Origin: Deltaproteobacteria bacterium
GTDB lineage: Bacteria; Desulfobacterota; Desulfovibrionia; Desulfovibrionales; Desulfovibrionaceae
DNA: 43,585 nt
Reading direction: 5' to 3'
Assembly (NCBI GenBank): GCA_031264465.1
Contig: JAISDX010000136.1
Location: 1-43,585, forward strand
Part shown: piece after piece, positions 24,443-33,076 of the stretch
Numbering within the stretch: the first letter of the stretch is position 1
Layout: every line of letters starts with the position of its first letter
Translations under genes and position numbers: made by a program
The notes under the pieces: model-generated
The model's input: only the letters and a program-made list of their open reading frames with translations
Told to the model about the DNA's origin: nothing
Database searches by the model: none

Positions 24443-25915
24443 TTACCGGCGCTGCCCCTGTTGCCCTTGCGGACCGGGTGCGCCCGGCCCGTCAGGACTG
24501 TCCGCTCCCATAACCCGCTGGGCGGAAAAGGCTTCGCCGGCGGCGGCCAGCTCGTGCATGGCCTTGAAGGAATCGGCCAGACTGCTGGGTTCGGCCACGT
24601 CCTGCCGCAGGAAGGCGTTGATGTGCGGCATCATGGCAATGGACCGGTCAACCTCGGGGTTGGCGCCGTGGGCGTACGCCCCGATATTGATCATGTCTTC
24701 CACTTTTTTGAAGGCCGCCATGCTGCTCACGAGCACGCGCCCGTCCCTGACCTGGTCCTTGGTGACGATGTCCGAGCGCAAACGGCTGATGGAGCGCAGC
24801 ACGTCGATAGCCGGAAAGTGCCCCTGGTCGGCCAGGTCGCGGGTGAGCACAATGTGCCCGTCCAGGATGGAGCGCACGCTGTCGGCAATGGGTTCGTTAA
24901 AGTCGTCGCCGTCCACCAGCACGGTGTAAATGCCGGTAATGGTGCCCTTGTTGTTGCGGCCGGTACGCTCGAGGAGTTTGGGGAGCTGGGCGAAAACCGA
25001 GGGCGTGTAGCCCTTGGTGGTGGGCGGCTCGCCCACGGCCAGGCCGATTTCGCGCGCGGCCATGGCAAAGCGGGTTACCGAGTCCATCATCAGGAGCACG
25101 TCCTTGCCCTGGTCGCGGAAATATTCGGCCACGGCCGTGCCGGCGTAGGCGGCGCGCATGCGCACCAGCGGCGACTGGTCGGAGGTGGCCACCACGAGTA
25201 CCGAGCGGGCGATACCCTCCGGCCCCAGATCTTTTTCGATAAATTCCAGCACTTCGCGGCCGCGTTCGCCGATTAGCGCGATTACGTTGACGTCGGCCCT
25301 GGTGTAGCGGGCCATCATACCCATGAGGGTGGATTTGCCCACGCCCGACCCGGCCATGATGCCCACGCGCTGGCCCTTGCCCAGGGTAAGCAGCGAGTTG
25401 ATGGAGCGCACGCCCACGTCCAGGGGCTCGGTGATGCGCGGCCGCGACAGGGGCGCGGGCGGGTCGGCGTAAATGGGCATGAAGGAGGGCCGGTCCGTGA
25501 CCGGGTGGCTCAGGCGCGACTCGTCCAGTACATTCTCCAGGCCCTCCAGGGGCTGGCCGAAAGCGTCAAAGGCCCGGCCCAGCAGACCCGGTCCCACCGG
25601 GAAGAAAGGCGGCAGGGAAGAGTTGCGGATCAGGCTCCCCGGCTGCACGCCGCGCAGGTCGCCGTAAGGCATGAACAAGACGTTGCCGTCGCGAAAGCCG
25701 ACCACTTCCACCGGAATGTGGGCCTTCTGGCCGGCCGGCCCTGTCTGTTGGCCGCCGGCCGAAAATCCGTCCGGCAAAATGTGGCACAGAGCGCCCAACG
25801 GCGCCTTCAAGCCGCTGCCCTCGGCCACCAGGCCGACCACCTTGTTCACCTTGCCGTAGCTGACGGTAAGATTGAGGTCGTTCAGGAGCTTGGCGGTATA
25901 TTGCGGGTCCGGCAT
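24443..25915 (-). CDS. fliI: Flagellum-specific export ATPase FliI
   Basis: FliI is the F1-beta-like hexameric ATPase that energises substrate entry into the flagellar type III export gate. The 490-residue product has Walker A AGSGVGKS (188-195), the GERGREVLEFIE motif, Walker B VLLMMDSVTRFAMA, and the FliI/SctN signature PPTTKGYTPSVFAQLPKLLER. The C-terminus carries an unusual Gly/Pro/Gln-rich tail of about 20 residues. The start ATG 25915 lies within the 3' end of the HDOD gene (34-base overlap). GGAA is about 10 bases upstream. fliH and fliJ, the usual neighbours, are absent. A non-flagellar SctN is the main alternative, but no secretion genes are nearby. Confidence 0.9.
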   Translation of the reverse strand: MPDPQYTAKLLNDLNLTVSYGKVNKVVGLVAEGSGLKAPLGALCHILPDGFSAGGQQTGPAGQKAHIPVEVVGFRDGNVLFMPYGDLRGVQPGSLIRNSSLPPFFPVGPGLLGRAFDAFGQPLEGLENVLDESRLSHPVTDRPSFMPIYADPPAPLSRPRITEPLDVGVRSINSLLTLGKGQRVGIMAGSGVGKSTLMGMMARYTRADVNVIALIGERGREVLEFIEKDLGPEGIARSVLVVATSDQSPLVRMRAAYAGTAVAEYFRDQGKDVLLMMDSVTRFAMAAREIGLAVGEPPTTKGYTPSVFAQLPKLLERTGRNNKGTITGIYTVLVDGDDFNEPIADSVRSILDGHIVLTRDLADQGHFPAIDVLRSISRLRSDIVTKDQVRDGRVLVSSMAAFKKVEDMINIGAYAHGANPEVDRSIAMMPHINAFLRQDVAEPSSLADSFKAMHELAAAGEAFSAQRVMGADSPDGPGAPGPQGQQGQRR

Positions 25916-26856
25916 AAAAGATAGCGTTCCGTTTTTTTGGCCAATCCGGTCATCAGGGTGGCCAGGGCCTCGGCCTTGGCGTCCAGTACGATATGCTTCA
26001 GGCTGTCGGCCTGGCTTTCCAGCGCCACGGCATAATCCGGCAGGAGCTGCCGGACGCGCTCCGGCAACCGTGGTGCCGCTTCGCCGGGTGCGTCGGTCAG
26101 CAAGCTTCGGTTGTTGTCGGCCAGGTGGTTGGCGGCGGCCAGGATATGTGTTTCCAGCTTGTAGTTCGGGGTCAGCTCCGGGTGGTGGTGCCAGCTGATC
26201 ATCTGGGTGAGCATGTCGGGCAGCCCCCAGGCGTTCAGCATGGCGGCGGCGGCGCTGCCGTGGTCCATGCCCCAGTAAACTTCTTCAGCCTCGGCAAAGC
26301 CGCAGCCGCGCTCCCGGGCGATTTCGCTGATCTCGGCCCAGACCGCCGGGCGGCGGGCGGCCAGGATAACCTTGCCCAAGTCGTGCAACAGGGCCGCGGT
26401 ATGGATGCTGTCCGCCTCCAAGGCAACCTCGCCCTTTTTCCCGGTCCCTTCAATGATCAGGGTCATCTGCCGGGCCAGCATGGCCGTGCGCACCTGGTGC
26501 TCCCAAAGGTCTCTGGAGGGAAACGCCCTGGGCAGTTTGGAGTCCGGTATGCTGCCCTTGGCGCTGAACAAAATGACCAGGGCGCGCAATTCCACCAGCC
26601 CCAGCACTTGCACGGCCCGGGTCAGTGAGGTGACGCCGCCCTGCAGCCCGTACATGGCCGAGTTGGCAACGGTAAGCACGCGGGCGGCCAGGCTCTGGCT
26701 GCGTTCCACTAGGGCGGCCAAGCCCTGCATGGACATGAAGCTCTTGTCCGAAAGGCTGGCGAACAGTTTGGGCAGCAGGGTGGGGTCGTGGGGGAGCTTG
26801 GGCGGAAAAGCCTCAATATCGCTCAAGAATTCGCGCGCTTCCTGAATTTTGGACAT
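25882..26856 (-). CDS. HDOD-domain signalling protein
   Basis: HDOD domains are catalytically degenerate relatives of HD phosphohydrolases found in bacterial signalling and motility proteins. The 324-residue product is almost entirely one HDOD domain (about 10-220): LPHDPTLLPKLFA, SLAARVLTVANSAMYGL, TSLTRAVQVLGLVELRALV, and the HD-like AALLHDLGKVILA with a WHHHPE stretch further on. This retains several histidine/aspartate residues. No receiver or GGDEF domain is attached. GGAGG lies 4 bases before the ATG. It overlaps the start of fliI by 34 bases, suggesting a role linked to motility or surface behaviour, which is inference. Confidence 0.87.
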   Translation of the reverse strand: MSKIQEAREFLSDIEAFPPKLPHDPTLLPKLFASLSDKSFMSMQGLAALVERSQSLAARVLTVANSAMYGLQGGVTSLTRAVQVLGLVELRALVILFSAKGSIPDSKLPRAFPSRDLWEHQVRTAMLARQMTLIIEGTGKKGEVALEADSIHTAALLHDLGKVILAARRPAVWAEISEIARERGCGFAEAEEVYWGMDHGSAAAAMLNAWGLPDMLTQMISWHHHPELTPNYKLETHILAAANHLADNNRSLLTDAPGEAAPRLPERVRQLLPDYAVALESQADSLKHIVLDAKAEALATLMTGLAKKTERYLLCRTRNIPPSS

Positions 26857-26867
26857 ATCGCCTCCGC

Positions 26868-27740
26868 TTAAGGTGATTGGGCGTCAGACGCGGGCGGCGT
26901 GGGCTGGGCCTGGCCGGGGGCAGCCGGGGCCGGGGCTTTAGCCGCCTCCTGGGCTTTTTTCAGCGCTTTTACGGCCTCAGGCTTCTTGTCGCCCGGCACC
27001 AGGTTCTTGCTGATCATCCAGAGCAGGAATTTAGCGCTTTCCTCCAGGCGGGGGTTGAGCTCCAGCCCCTTGATCAGGTAATCGACGGCGGTGGCCGGGT
27101 CTTTGTTTTCCAGGCAGGCGCGGGCTATATTGTAATAGAGGTTTTCGTCCTGGCTGGAAAGCTCCAGGGCTCGGGTGTAGTAGGCGATGGCGTCGCCGAA
27201 CATCTTGTTTTTGCGCAACTGGATGCCGAACTCGTTGAACAGGTGCTTGTGTTCCTGGTCAAAGGCGGCGTCCAGCTTGACGATGCGGTTCAGGATGTTT
27301 TCGGCCTTGGCGTTTTCGCCGCGCTGCATGTAGGTGAGCCCCAGGCCGAAGTTGGCGCGCACGTTTTCCTCGTCCACCTTGAGGGCGTTGTTGAATTCCA
27401 TTTCGGCGCTGAAAAGCTCGCCGTTATTGCGGTGGCGTTCGCCCCTGGCCACTTTTTTGGTGACTTCGCGCATGCGCGGGAACACCGTGGACATATAAAA
27501 TTCGGGCTCGGGCGAAAACTCGTTCAGGAAATTTTCTTTTTCAATAATGCGCTTGGGGCCGGAAGGTATGTAATTGACGTTGAGCGGCTGCACGTCCATT
27601 TTGCCGGCGTTGTCGCCGCTGTCCAGCTCAATGCAGTACCAGAAGGCCTTGTGAATGCTCTTGCGCGTGGTGGTGCCTGTACCCACCTTGTGTACTTCCT
27701 GCGTGGAAAATACCCCGGTAATCTTGTCTGGCTTGTCCAT
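26868..27740 (-). CDS. TPR-repeat protein of unknown function
   Basis: This is a 290-residue soluble protein. The N-terminal about 90 residues have no recognisable domain (DKPDKITGVFSTQEVHKVG...). Three or more tetratricopeptide repeats follow at about 95-245 (GELFSAEMEFNNALKVDEE, ANFGLGLTYMQRGENAKAE, AIAYYTRALELSSQDENLY). The last about 35 residues form an Ala/Pro/Gln/Lys-rich tail. TPRs mediate protein-protein contacts, so it is probably a scaffold; the partner is unknown. The start is ATG 27740 because GAGG is 8 bases upstream; a GTG at 27749 would add three residues. It lies between pyrF (34 bases) and the HDOD gene (11 bases). Confidence 0.82.
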   Translation of the reverse strand: MDKPDKITGVFSTQEVHKVGTGTTTRKSIHKAFWYCIELDSGDNAGKMDVQPLNVNYIPSGPKRIIEKENFLNEFSPEPEFYMSTVFPRMREVTKKVARGERHRNNGELFSAEMEFNNALKVDEENVRANFGLGLTYMQRGENAKAENILNRIVKLDAAFDQEHKHLFNEFGIQLRKNKMFGDAIAYYTRALELSSQDENLYYNIARACLENKDPATAVDYLIKGLELNPRLEESAKFLLWMISKNLVPGDKKPEAVKALKKAQEAAKAPAPAAPGQAQPTPPASDAQSP

Positions 27741-27774
27741 GCGCCGCACCTCAATAATGCTCTGAATATCGTAC

Positions 27775-28470
27775 TCAGTCCAACCGGCAAGAGGCCACTA
27801 TTTCCGCCGCCGCCGCCGCCGGGTCCGCCGCCCGGGTGATGGGCCGTCCCACCACCAGAAAGTCCGCCCCCTGGCGCACCGCTTCCAGCGGGGTCAGCAC
27901 CCGGCTCTGGTCGTCAGGCCTTCCGCCGTCCTGATAGGCGGCGGGCCGGATGCCCGGGCAAAGGCAGATAAACTCCGGCCCGCAGTCCCGTTTTACGGCC
28001 GCCGCTTCCAGGGCCGAACAGACCACGCCGTCCAGGCCCCAGGCCTTGGCGTTCACGGCCCGCTCCAGCACCAGATCGGCCAGGCCGCCGTCCTGGTCGG
28101 GCGTGCTGGTCAGCACGGTTACCCCCAAAAGCAGGCTTTCGCGCCCGCGCGAGCGGGCTTCGGCCATTTCCGCCACCGCCGCCCGGCTCATGGCTTCGCC
28201 GCCGGCCAGGTGGATATTGCAAATATCCGCGCCCGCGGCCAGGGCGCTCCGCACGGCACCCCGCACGGTATTGGGAATATCATGGAACTTCAAATCCAGA
28301 AATACCCGGCAGCCCCTCTTTTTAAGCTCCCGCACCATGGCCGGGCCTGCAAGCGTGAACAGCTCCAGACCGACTTTCATCCAGGGCGTGACCGGCATCA
28401 GCTTTGCGGCCAAAGCTAGGGCCAGCCGCCCGTCCGGCACGTCCAGCGCTACCGCGAGTTGTGCGGCCAT
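27775..28470 (-). CDS. pyrF: Orotidine 5'-phosphate decarboxylase
   Basis: PyrF decarboxylates OMP to UMP, the last step of de novo pyrimidine synthesis. The 231-residue product has LAVALDVPDG at the N-terminus, the catalytic Asp-x-Lys-x-x-Asp motif in FLDLKFHDIPNTV, and the phosphate-binding C-terminal loop DFLVVGRPITRA. All are hallmarks of the family, and length is typical. The ATG at 28470 is 2 bases downstream of the gmk stop, so the two nucleotide-metabolism genes are coupled. Confidence 0.96.
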   Translation of the reverse strand: MAAQLAVALDVPDGRLALALAAKLMPVTPWMKVGLELFTLAGPAMVRELKKRGCRVFLDLKFHDIPNTVRGAVRSALAAGADICNIHLAGGEAMSRAAVAEMAEARSRGRESLLLGVTVLTSTPDQDGGLADLVLERAVNAKAWGLDGVVCSALEAAAVKRDCGPEFICLCPGIRPAAYQDGGRPDDQSRVLTPLEAVRQGADFLVVGRPITRAADPAAAAAEIVASCRLD

Positions 28471-28472
28471 GG

Positions 28473-29096
28473 CTAAAACTCGTCCAAAAGCTGCCGCAGA
28501 AAGCCGCGCCGCCGGGCCGGGATCAGGCGGGAGGCCTGATAAACGTCGCAGAGGTCCGCAAAGGCTTTTTCCATGTTGTCGTTCACCACCCAGAAGTCGA
28601 ACCAGTCCGCTTCCGTCATTTCGTTGGAAGAGTTAAGCAGCCGCAGGATGATGTCCGCCTCGCTGTCCGTTTTGCGGTTGCGCAGGCGGCGCTCCAGTTC
28701 GGCTTTGGAAGGCGGCAGCACAAAAACGAAGCAGGCCTCGGGCAGGCTCTGCTTGAGCTGCTTCGCGCCCTGCACGTCCACATCGAACAGCAGGTCGCGG
28801 CCGGAGGCGAGAATGTCGCGGGTCTGCTCCAGCGGGGTGCCGTAATAGTTGCCATGTACCTCGGCCCATTCGGCAAAGTAAAATTCGTCTTCAATCCGGC
28901 TCATGAAAGCGGATCGATCCAGAAAAAAGTAGTCCTTGCCCTCCACTTCTCCCGGGCGCGGATCCCGGGTGGTGCAGGACACGGAAAAACTCAGTCCAGC
29001 GTATTTTTCCAGCAGCCGTTTGACCAGCGTGGTTTTACCGGTGCCGGAAGGCGCGCATATCACCAAGGCTGTGCCGATTCGCGAACAATCCGCCAT
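28473..29096 (-). CDS. gmk: Guanylate kinase
   Basis: This enzyme phosphorylates GMP/dGMP to GDP/dGDP with ATP. The 207-residue product has P-loop APSGTGKT (15-22), the GMP-binding segment VSCTTRDPRPGEVEGKDYFF, and the lid region RLRNRKTDSE. AAGGAG lies 6 bases before the ATG, the best ribosome-binding site in the cluster. It follows remA by 49 bases; the remA-gmk order is a widely conserved neighbourhood. The rpoZ gene often found after gmk is replaced here by pyrF. Confidence 0.96.
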   Translation of the reverse strand: MADCSRIGTALVICAPSGTGKTTLVKRLLEKYAGLSFSVSCTTRDPRPGEVEGKDYFFLDRSAFMSRIEDEFYFAEWAEVHGNYYGTPLEQTRDILASGRDLLFDVDVQGAKQLKQSLPEACFVFVLPPSKAELERRLRNRKTDSEADIILRLLNSSNEMTEADWFDFWVVNDNMEKAFADLCDVYQASRLIPARRRGFLRQLLDEF

Positions 29097-29145
29097 TGCT
29101 TGCTCCTTAAAGCTTTATATATGACGCTCGGGCGATGGTAGTTTG

Positions 29146-29418
29146 TCAGTCGTGCGCTTCCTGCGCAAAACGTTGCCGGATGGTTTCCGGCTGCACGGCC
29201 GAAAGAATTACGTGCCCGGAATCCGTCACCACTATGCAGCGCGTCTTGCGGCCCTGGGTGGCGTCGACAAGCCGCCCCTGCTCCTTGGCGTCCTCGCGCA
29301 GCCGGCGCATGGGCGAAGAAGCCGGGTTGAACAGGCCGACCACCCGTCCAGCCAGAACCAGGTTGCCGAAACCGACGTTTAAAAGCGTGTAGCCGCCTTC
29401 ACTTTCCGCAGCGGGCAT
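29146..29418 (-). CDS. remA: RemA/DUF370-family DNA-binding regulator
   Basis: RemA in Bacillus is a small DNA-binding protein that activates extracellular-matrix operons; in other bacteria its role is unclear. The 90-residue product matches the family throughout: [37 protein letters not shown] and [25 protein letters not shown] lies 7 bases before the ATG. It sits between yicC (32 bases) and gmk (49 bases), the conserved yicC-remA-gmk arrangement, which supports both identifications. Confidence 0.9.
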   Translation of the reverse strand: MPAAESEGGYTLLNVGFGNLVLAGRVVGLFNPASSPMRRLREDAKEQGRLVDATQGRKTRCIVVTDSGHVILSAVQPETIRQRFAQEAHD

Positions 29419-29450
29419 GACCCAACCTCCACAAATTCACAGGCAAGAAA

Positions 29451-30332
29451 TTATTCCATATTCTGCACTTGTTCGCGGCATTTTTCCAGTTCATTTTTAA
29501 AGTCCACGATAATGCGCGAAATTTGCGTATCCTGAATCTTGTTGCCGCAGGTGTTTATTTCCCGGAAAATTTCCTGGATGGTGAAATCCAGCCGGCGCCC
29601 GGCGTCGGCGCTCTGCTGCATGATTTCGCGAAAGCGCTCCAGGTGCGCTTGCAGCCGGGTCAACTCCTCGCTCACATCCAGCTTGTCGGCCAGAATGGTC
29701 ACTTCCTGTAAAAAGCGGCTTTCGTCCAAACTCGAAGACAGCGCCTCCAAAGCGTCCGACAGGCGGCCACGCAGGCTGGCAAAGCGTTCTTCCTTTATTT
29801 CCGGCCCTCGCTCCTCGATCACCTGCCCCCATTCTTCCATGCGGGCCGCCCGGGCCATGATGTCACGCTCCAGGCTCTTCCCTTCGGCCGCCCGGGCTTC
29901 GTTCCAATCCTCCAGGGCCAGCTCCAGCCCCCGCCCCAAAGCCTGGGCCAGTTCCTCCGCCAACTCGGAATCGCTGTCCTCCCACAGGCTGGAAAGCCCC
30001 AACAGGCGGTTGTAATCCGGCACAAAATCATCCCCGCGCGCCTGGGCGAACAAGCGCAGCTCCTCCAGCATGGCTGCGGCCTGGTCCGCTTTAAAGCTCA
30101 GCGCGGCCTGCCCCCCGCCGGTAAACTGCAAGTTAAGGCTGATTTCCACCCGGCCGCGCGCCGCATGCTTGCGCACCACCTTTTCCAGGGCCGGTTCCAG
30201 CCCGCGCGCCAAATAAGGCAGCCGCCACTTCAAATCCAGAAAACGGCTGTTCACACTGCGCACTTCCCAAGTTTGCGAAAACCCGTCCTCTTCCAGGTAA
30301 TAACGCCCGAATCCAGTCATACTGCGCGGCAT
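29451..30332 (-). CDS. YicC-family endoribonuclease
   Basis: YicC proteins are endoribonucleases implicated in mRNA and small-RNA turnover. The 293-residue product has the family N-terminus MPRSMTGFGR, then VRSVNSRFLDLKWRLP, and the C-terminal DUF1732 segment GRRLDFTIQEIFREINTCGN with KNELEKCREQVQNME at the end. Length is typical (about 290). AAGGAG lies 6 bases before the ATG. It follows ftsY by 18 bases and precedes remA by 32 bases. Confidence 0.92.
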   Translation of the reverse strand: MPRSMTGFGRYYLEEDGFSQTWEVRSVNSRFLDLKWRLPYLARGLEPALEKVVRKHAARGRVEISLNLQFTGGGQAALSFKADQAAAMLEELRLFAQARGDDFVPDYNRLLGLSSLWEDSDSELAEELAQALGRGLELALEDWNEARAAEGKSLERDIMARAARMEEWGQVIEERGPEIKEERFASLRGRLSDALEALSSSLDESRFLQEVTILADKLDVSEELTRLQAHLERFREIMQQSADAGRRLDFTIQEIFREINTCGNKIQDTQISRIIVDFKNELEKCREQVQNME

Positions 30333-30350
30333 CTGCGGCTCCTTAAATTT

Positions 30351-31670
30351 TTATTCTTCCTGCGCCAGCAGGGCCGAAGCGAAGCTGTCGCCGTCAAAGG
30401 GGCGCAGGTCTTCCATTTTTTCGCCCAGGCCGATGAAGCTGATGGGCAGTTGGTATTGCAGGGCTATGGCTGCGGCCACGCCGCCCTTGGCGGTGCCGTC
30501 CAGCTTGGTCAGGATGATTTCGTTCACGCCGCTGGCGCCTTTGAAGAGCTGGGCCTGGGACAGGGCGTTCTGCCCGGTGTTGGCGTCTAGGATCAGGATG
30601 CAGCGCTGCGGCGCGCCGGGGTGGAGCTTGCCGACCACGCGGCGGATTTTTTCCAGCTCTTCCATGAGGTTGGTCTTGGTCTGGAGGCGTCCGGCCGTAT
30701 CGATGAAGAGCATGTCGTATTTTTCTTGCAGGGCTTTTTCCGTGGCTTCGTAAGCCACGGCGGCCGGGTCGGCGTTCCGGCCCTTGGAGCAGAAGTCGGC
30801 TCCGCTGCGGCGGGCCCACACTTCCAGTTGTTCCACAGCCGCGGCCCGGAAGGTGTCGCCGGCGGCGATCAGAACTTTTTTGCCTTGGGCGATGGCCCGG
30901 TGGGCCAGCTTGGCGATGGTGGTGGTCTTGCCGGCCCCGTTCACGCCCACCATGAGGATGATCTCGGGCGGGTTGATGGCGGTGATGCGGCGGAGCGGCT
31001 GGAACAGGGCGGCCAGCTCCTGGCGCAGCAGTTCGCGCATGGCGGCGGGCTCGGTGATGCTTGCTTTTTCGGCCCGGCGGCGCAGGCGGCGGGTGATCTC
31101 CCGGGCCGCTTCAAAGCCGACGTCGCCCAGGATCAGCACTTCTTCCAGCTCGTCCCAGAAATTCTGGTCCAGGGCGCGGCCGGGCTGGAAAATAGCGTTC
31201 AGGCTCTTGCCGAACTGGGCTCGGGTTTTGGCCAGGCCTTCGCCCAGCTTGAGCAAAAGGCGGCTGCGCTCGTCTTCCTCGTCTTCCAGGTCCAGGGCCA
31301 GGGCCAGGCGATACTGGAGCTCGGAGCGAAAGTCGGCCAGGTGGGAATAGCCCATGTTGTCCAGCCAACTGCGAAAACCGGCGATAAACTTGGCGGACTC
31401 GGCCCCGGGCGCTTCCAAAGCCTGGAAGAGCAGGGCTAGGCGCTGCCAGAGCGGGTCGCCGGCGCCGCTGACGCCGTTCAGCAGGATGTCCAGCCAGGCC
31501 GAGAGTTGGGGCGGCGCTTCGCGCAGTTGTGCGAGCAACTGGCTGTCGGCGGCGCTCAGAGCGCAGTCGGCGGGGGCGGGCTGCCACGGGGCCTGGGCGC
31601 CGGCGGCGGTTTCCCGCGCCGGGGCGTCGTCGCCGCTGAACATGTTTTTGATGGATGAAAAAAAGCCCAT
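30351..31670 (-). CDS. ftsY: Signal recognition particle receptor FtsY
   Basis: FtsY is the GTPase that receives ribosome-nascent chain-SRP complexes at the inner membrane. The 439-residue product begins MGFFSSIKNMF, a short amphipathic membrane-binding helix, then a linker of about 100 residues. A helical N domain follows, then the G domain with GVNGAGKTTTIAKLA (G1), DTFRAAAVEQLEVW, DTAGRLQTKTNLMEEL (G3), TKLDGTAKGG (G4) and the closing SFIGLGEKMEDLRPFD. All SRP-GTPase motifs are intact. Shine-Dalgarno complementarity is weak. It follows a 74-residue membrane protein by 35 bases. Confidence 0.96.
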   Translation of the reverse strand: MGFFSSIKNMFSGDDAPARETAAGAQAPWQPAPADCALSAADSQLLAQLREAPPQLSAWLDILLNGVSGAGDPLWQRLALLFQALEAPGAESAKFIAGFRSWLDNMGYSHLADFRSELQYRLALALDLEDEEDERSRLLLKLGEGLAKTRAQFGKSLNAIFQPGRALDQNFWDELEEVLILGDVGFEAAREITRRLRRRAEKASITEPAAMRELLRQELAALFQPLRRITAINPPEIILMVGVNGAGKTTTIAKLAHRAIAQGKKVLIAAGDTFRAAAVEQLEVWARRSGADFCSKGRNADPAAVAYEATEKALQEKYDMLFIDTAGRLQTKTNLMEELEKIRRVVGKLHPGAPQRCILILDANTGQNALSQAQLFKGASGVNEIILTKLDGTAKGGVAAAIALQYQLPISFIGLGEKMEDLRPFDGDSFASALLAQEE

Positions 31671-31705
31671 ATTTCAATCCGGTGCGCCCTGGAGGCAGGG
31701 AGCCG

Positions 31706-31930
31706 TTATTTTTTCTTAAGCCAGCGACGGGCCAAGGTCAGGCCGGCCAGGCAGCCGGCGATCATGCCTAGGCCGATGCCGAAAAACAGGCTGCGGCTGA
31801 AGCCGAGCAGCGCGCCCAAGGCGCCCACGGAACCGCCGGCGATGATGCCGCGCACGATGTAGTCGGCAGGGCCGAGCGCAGCAGCCGGAGCTTCTTTTGC
31901 CGGAGCGGACGGTTTTTGTTGCTGTGGCAT
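31706..31930 (-). CDS. Small two-helix membrane protein of unknown function
   Basis: I do not recognise this 74-residue protein. After a Gln/Pro/Ala-rich head (1-20) come two glycine-rich membrane helices at about 27-44 and 48-66 (IIAGGSVGALGALLGF and LFFGIGLGMIAGCLAGL), ending in RRWLKKK. The glycine spacing suggests tight helix packing, as in AtpI/AtpZ-like or glycine-zipper proteins, but this is resemblance only. It is between rseP and ftsY on the same strand. No obvious Shine-Dalgarno sequence precedes the ATG. The codon choice and placement support a real gene. Confidence 0.65.
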   Translation of the reverse strand: MPQQQKPSAPAKEAPAAALGPADYIVRGIIAGGSVGALGALLGFSRSLFFGIGLGMIAGCLAGLTLARRWLKKK

Positions 31931-32007
31931 AAGCTTATACAGAGCGGCTTAACTTTGCAATGCCAGATAAATGTTTTGCGGATCTTACTTATAAAGCGTG
32001 AAGCGCG

Positions 32008-33060
32008 CTATTGCAAAATGCGAAAAATATCAAAGGCCGTGGCCATGAGCATCAGCGAGATCAACAGGGCGAAGCCGGCGTAAATGCACACGGCCTGGAT
32101 GCGCATGGGCACGGGGCGGCGAATCGCCAGTTCGATCAGGCAAAAGAGCACGTGTCCGCCGTCCAGGGCCGGGACGGGCAACAGGTTGAGCAGCCCCAAG
32201 TTGATGCTCAAAAAAGCGGTGAGGTAAAGCAGGTCCGCCAGGCCGCGCTCGGCTTGGCGGTGGACCATTTGCGCCACCAGAACCGGGCCGCCGATTTCCT
32301 TGAGCGAGCCCTGGCCGCTGAACATACGCCCCACGAACTGCCCGATAAGTCCGGTCAGGCGCCAGGTTTCCCTGGCTCCCTGCACGGCGGAATCAAAAAA
32401 GTCCAGGCTCCGGGCGCGGCCGGAGGGCGACACGCCGATGCGCCAAGTGTCGAACGTCTGGCCGTTTTCCTCAACTAGCACTTTTTCCGGGAGGATGGTG
32501 AAATCCAGAATCTGTCCGTTGCGTTCCACTTCCAGATGCAGGGGGTTGCCCTGGCTGGACTGGATGCGGGTGTACATGGCGGCCCAGGTATCCACGTTGT
32601 TGCCGTCAATGCTCTTGACCAGGTCGCCGCTCAAGAGCCCGGCCTGCCGGGCTGGCGAATCGTCCAGCACCTCGCCCACCTCGGCCAGGGGAAAGGCCCC
32701 GGCCGCCCAGAACAGGCCCCAAAAAATCAGTACGGCCAGGATCATGTTGAAAACCGGGCCGCTGGCCACCACCAGCAGGCGGTGCAGGGGAGGACGGTTG
32801 GCAAAGCTTTCTCTGAGGGTGAAGGGGGCCGGAATGTCCGCCGCGTCGTTCTCGCCCACCATGGAAACATAGCCGCCAAGAGGGAAGAGGCTGAGTTGAT
32901 ACCTGGTCTTTTTACCCTTCCAGGCAAGCAGGGCCGGCCCGAAGCCGACGGAAAAAGTCTTGATGCCTATGCCCAGGCTGCGGGCTACCAGAAAGTGCCC
33001 CAGTTCATGAAAGAAAATCAGGCCTCCCAGGACCAGGACTATGGAAATAACGCCAATCAT
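32008..33060 (-). CDS. rseP: Site-2 intramembrane metalloprotease RseP
   Basis: RseP cleaves membrane-bound anti-sigma factors and remnant signal peptides inside the membrane. The 350-residue product starts with a membrane helix carrying the zinc motif HELGH (18-22). One PDZ domain follows (about 120-200, LLSGDLVKSIDGNNVDTWAAMY), and further helices include the third zinc ligand in NLLPVPALDGGH. One PDZ domain rather than two marks the short form. The start is ATG 33060, because the family begins at that helix; the frame stays open for 62 more codons, which overlap dxr and are not homologous. AGGAG lies about 13 bases upstream. It is 16 bases after dxr. Confidence 0.95.
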   Translation of the reverse strand: MIGVISIVLVLGGLIFFHELGHFLVARSLGIGIKTFSVGFGPALLAWKGKKTRYQLSLFPLGGYVSMVGENDAADIPAPFTLRESFANRPPLHRLLVVASGPVFNMILAVLIFWGLFWAAGAFPLAEVGEVLDDSPARQAGLLSGDLVKSIDGNNVDTWAAMYTRIQSSQGNPLHLEVERNGQILDFTILPEKVLVEENGQTFDTWRIGVSPSGRARSLDFFDSAVQGARETWRLTGLIGQFVGRMFSGQGSLKEIGGPVLVAQMVHRQAERGLADLLYLTAFLSINLGLLNLLPVPALDGGHVLFCLIELAIRRPVPMRIQAVCIYAGFALLISLMLMATAFDIFRILQ

Positions 33061-33076
33061 GTATGCAAAAAGTCTC

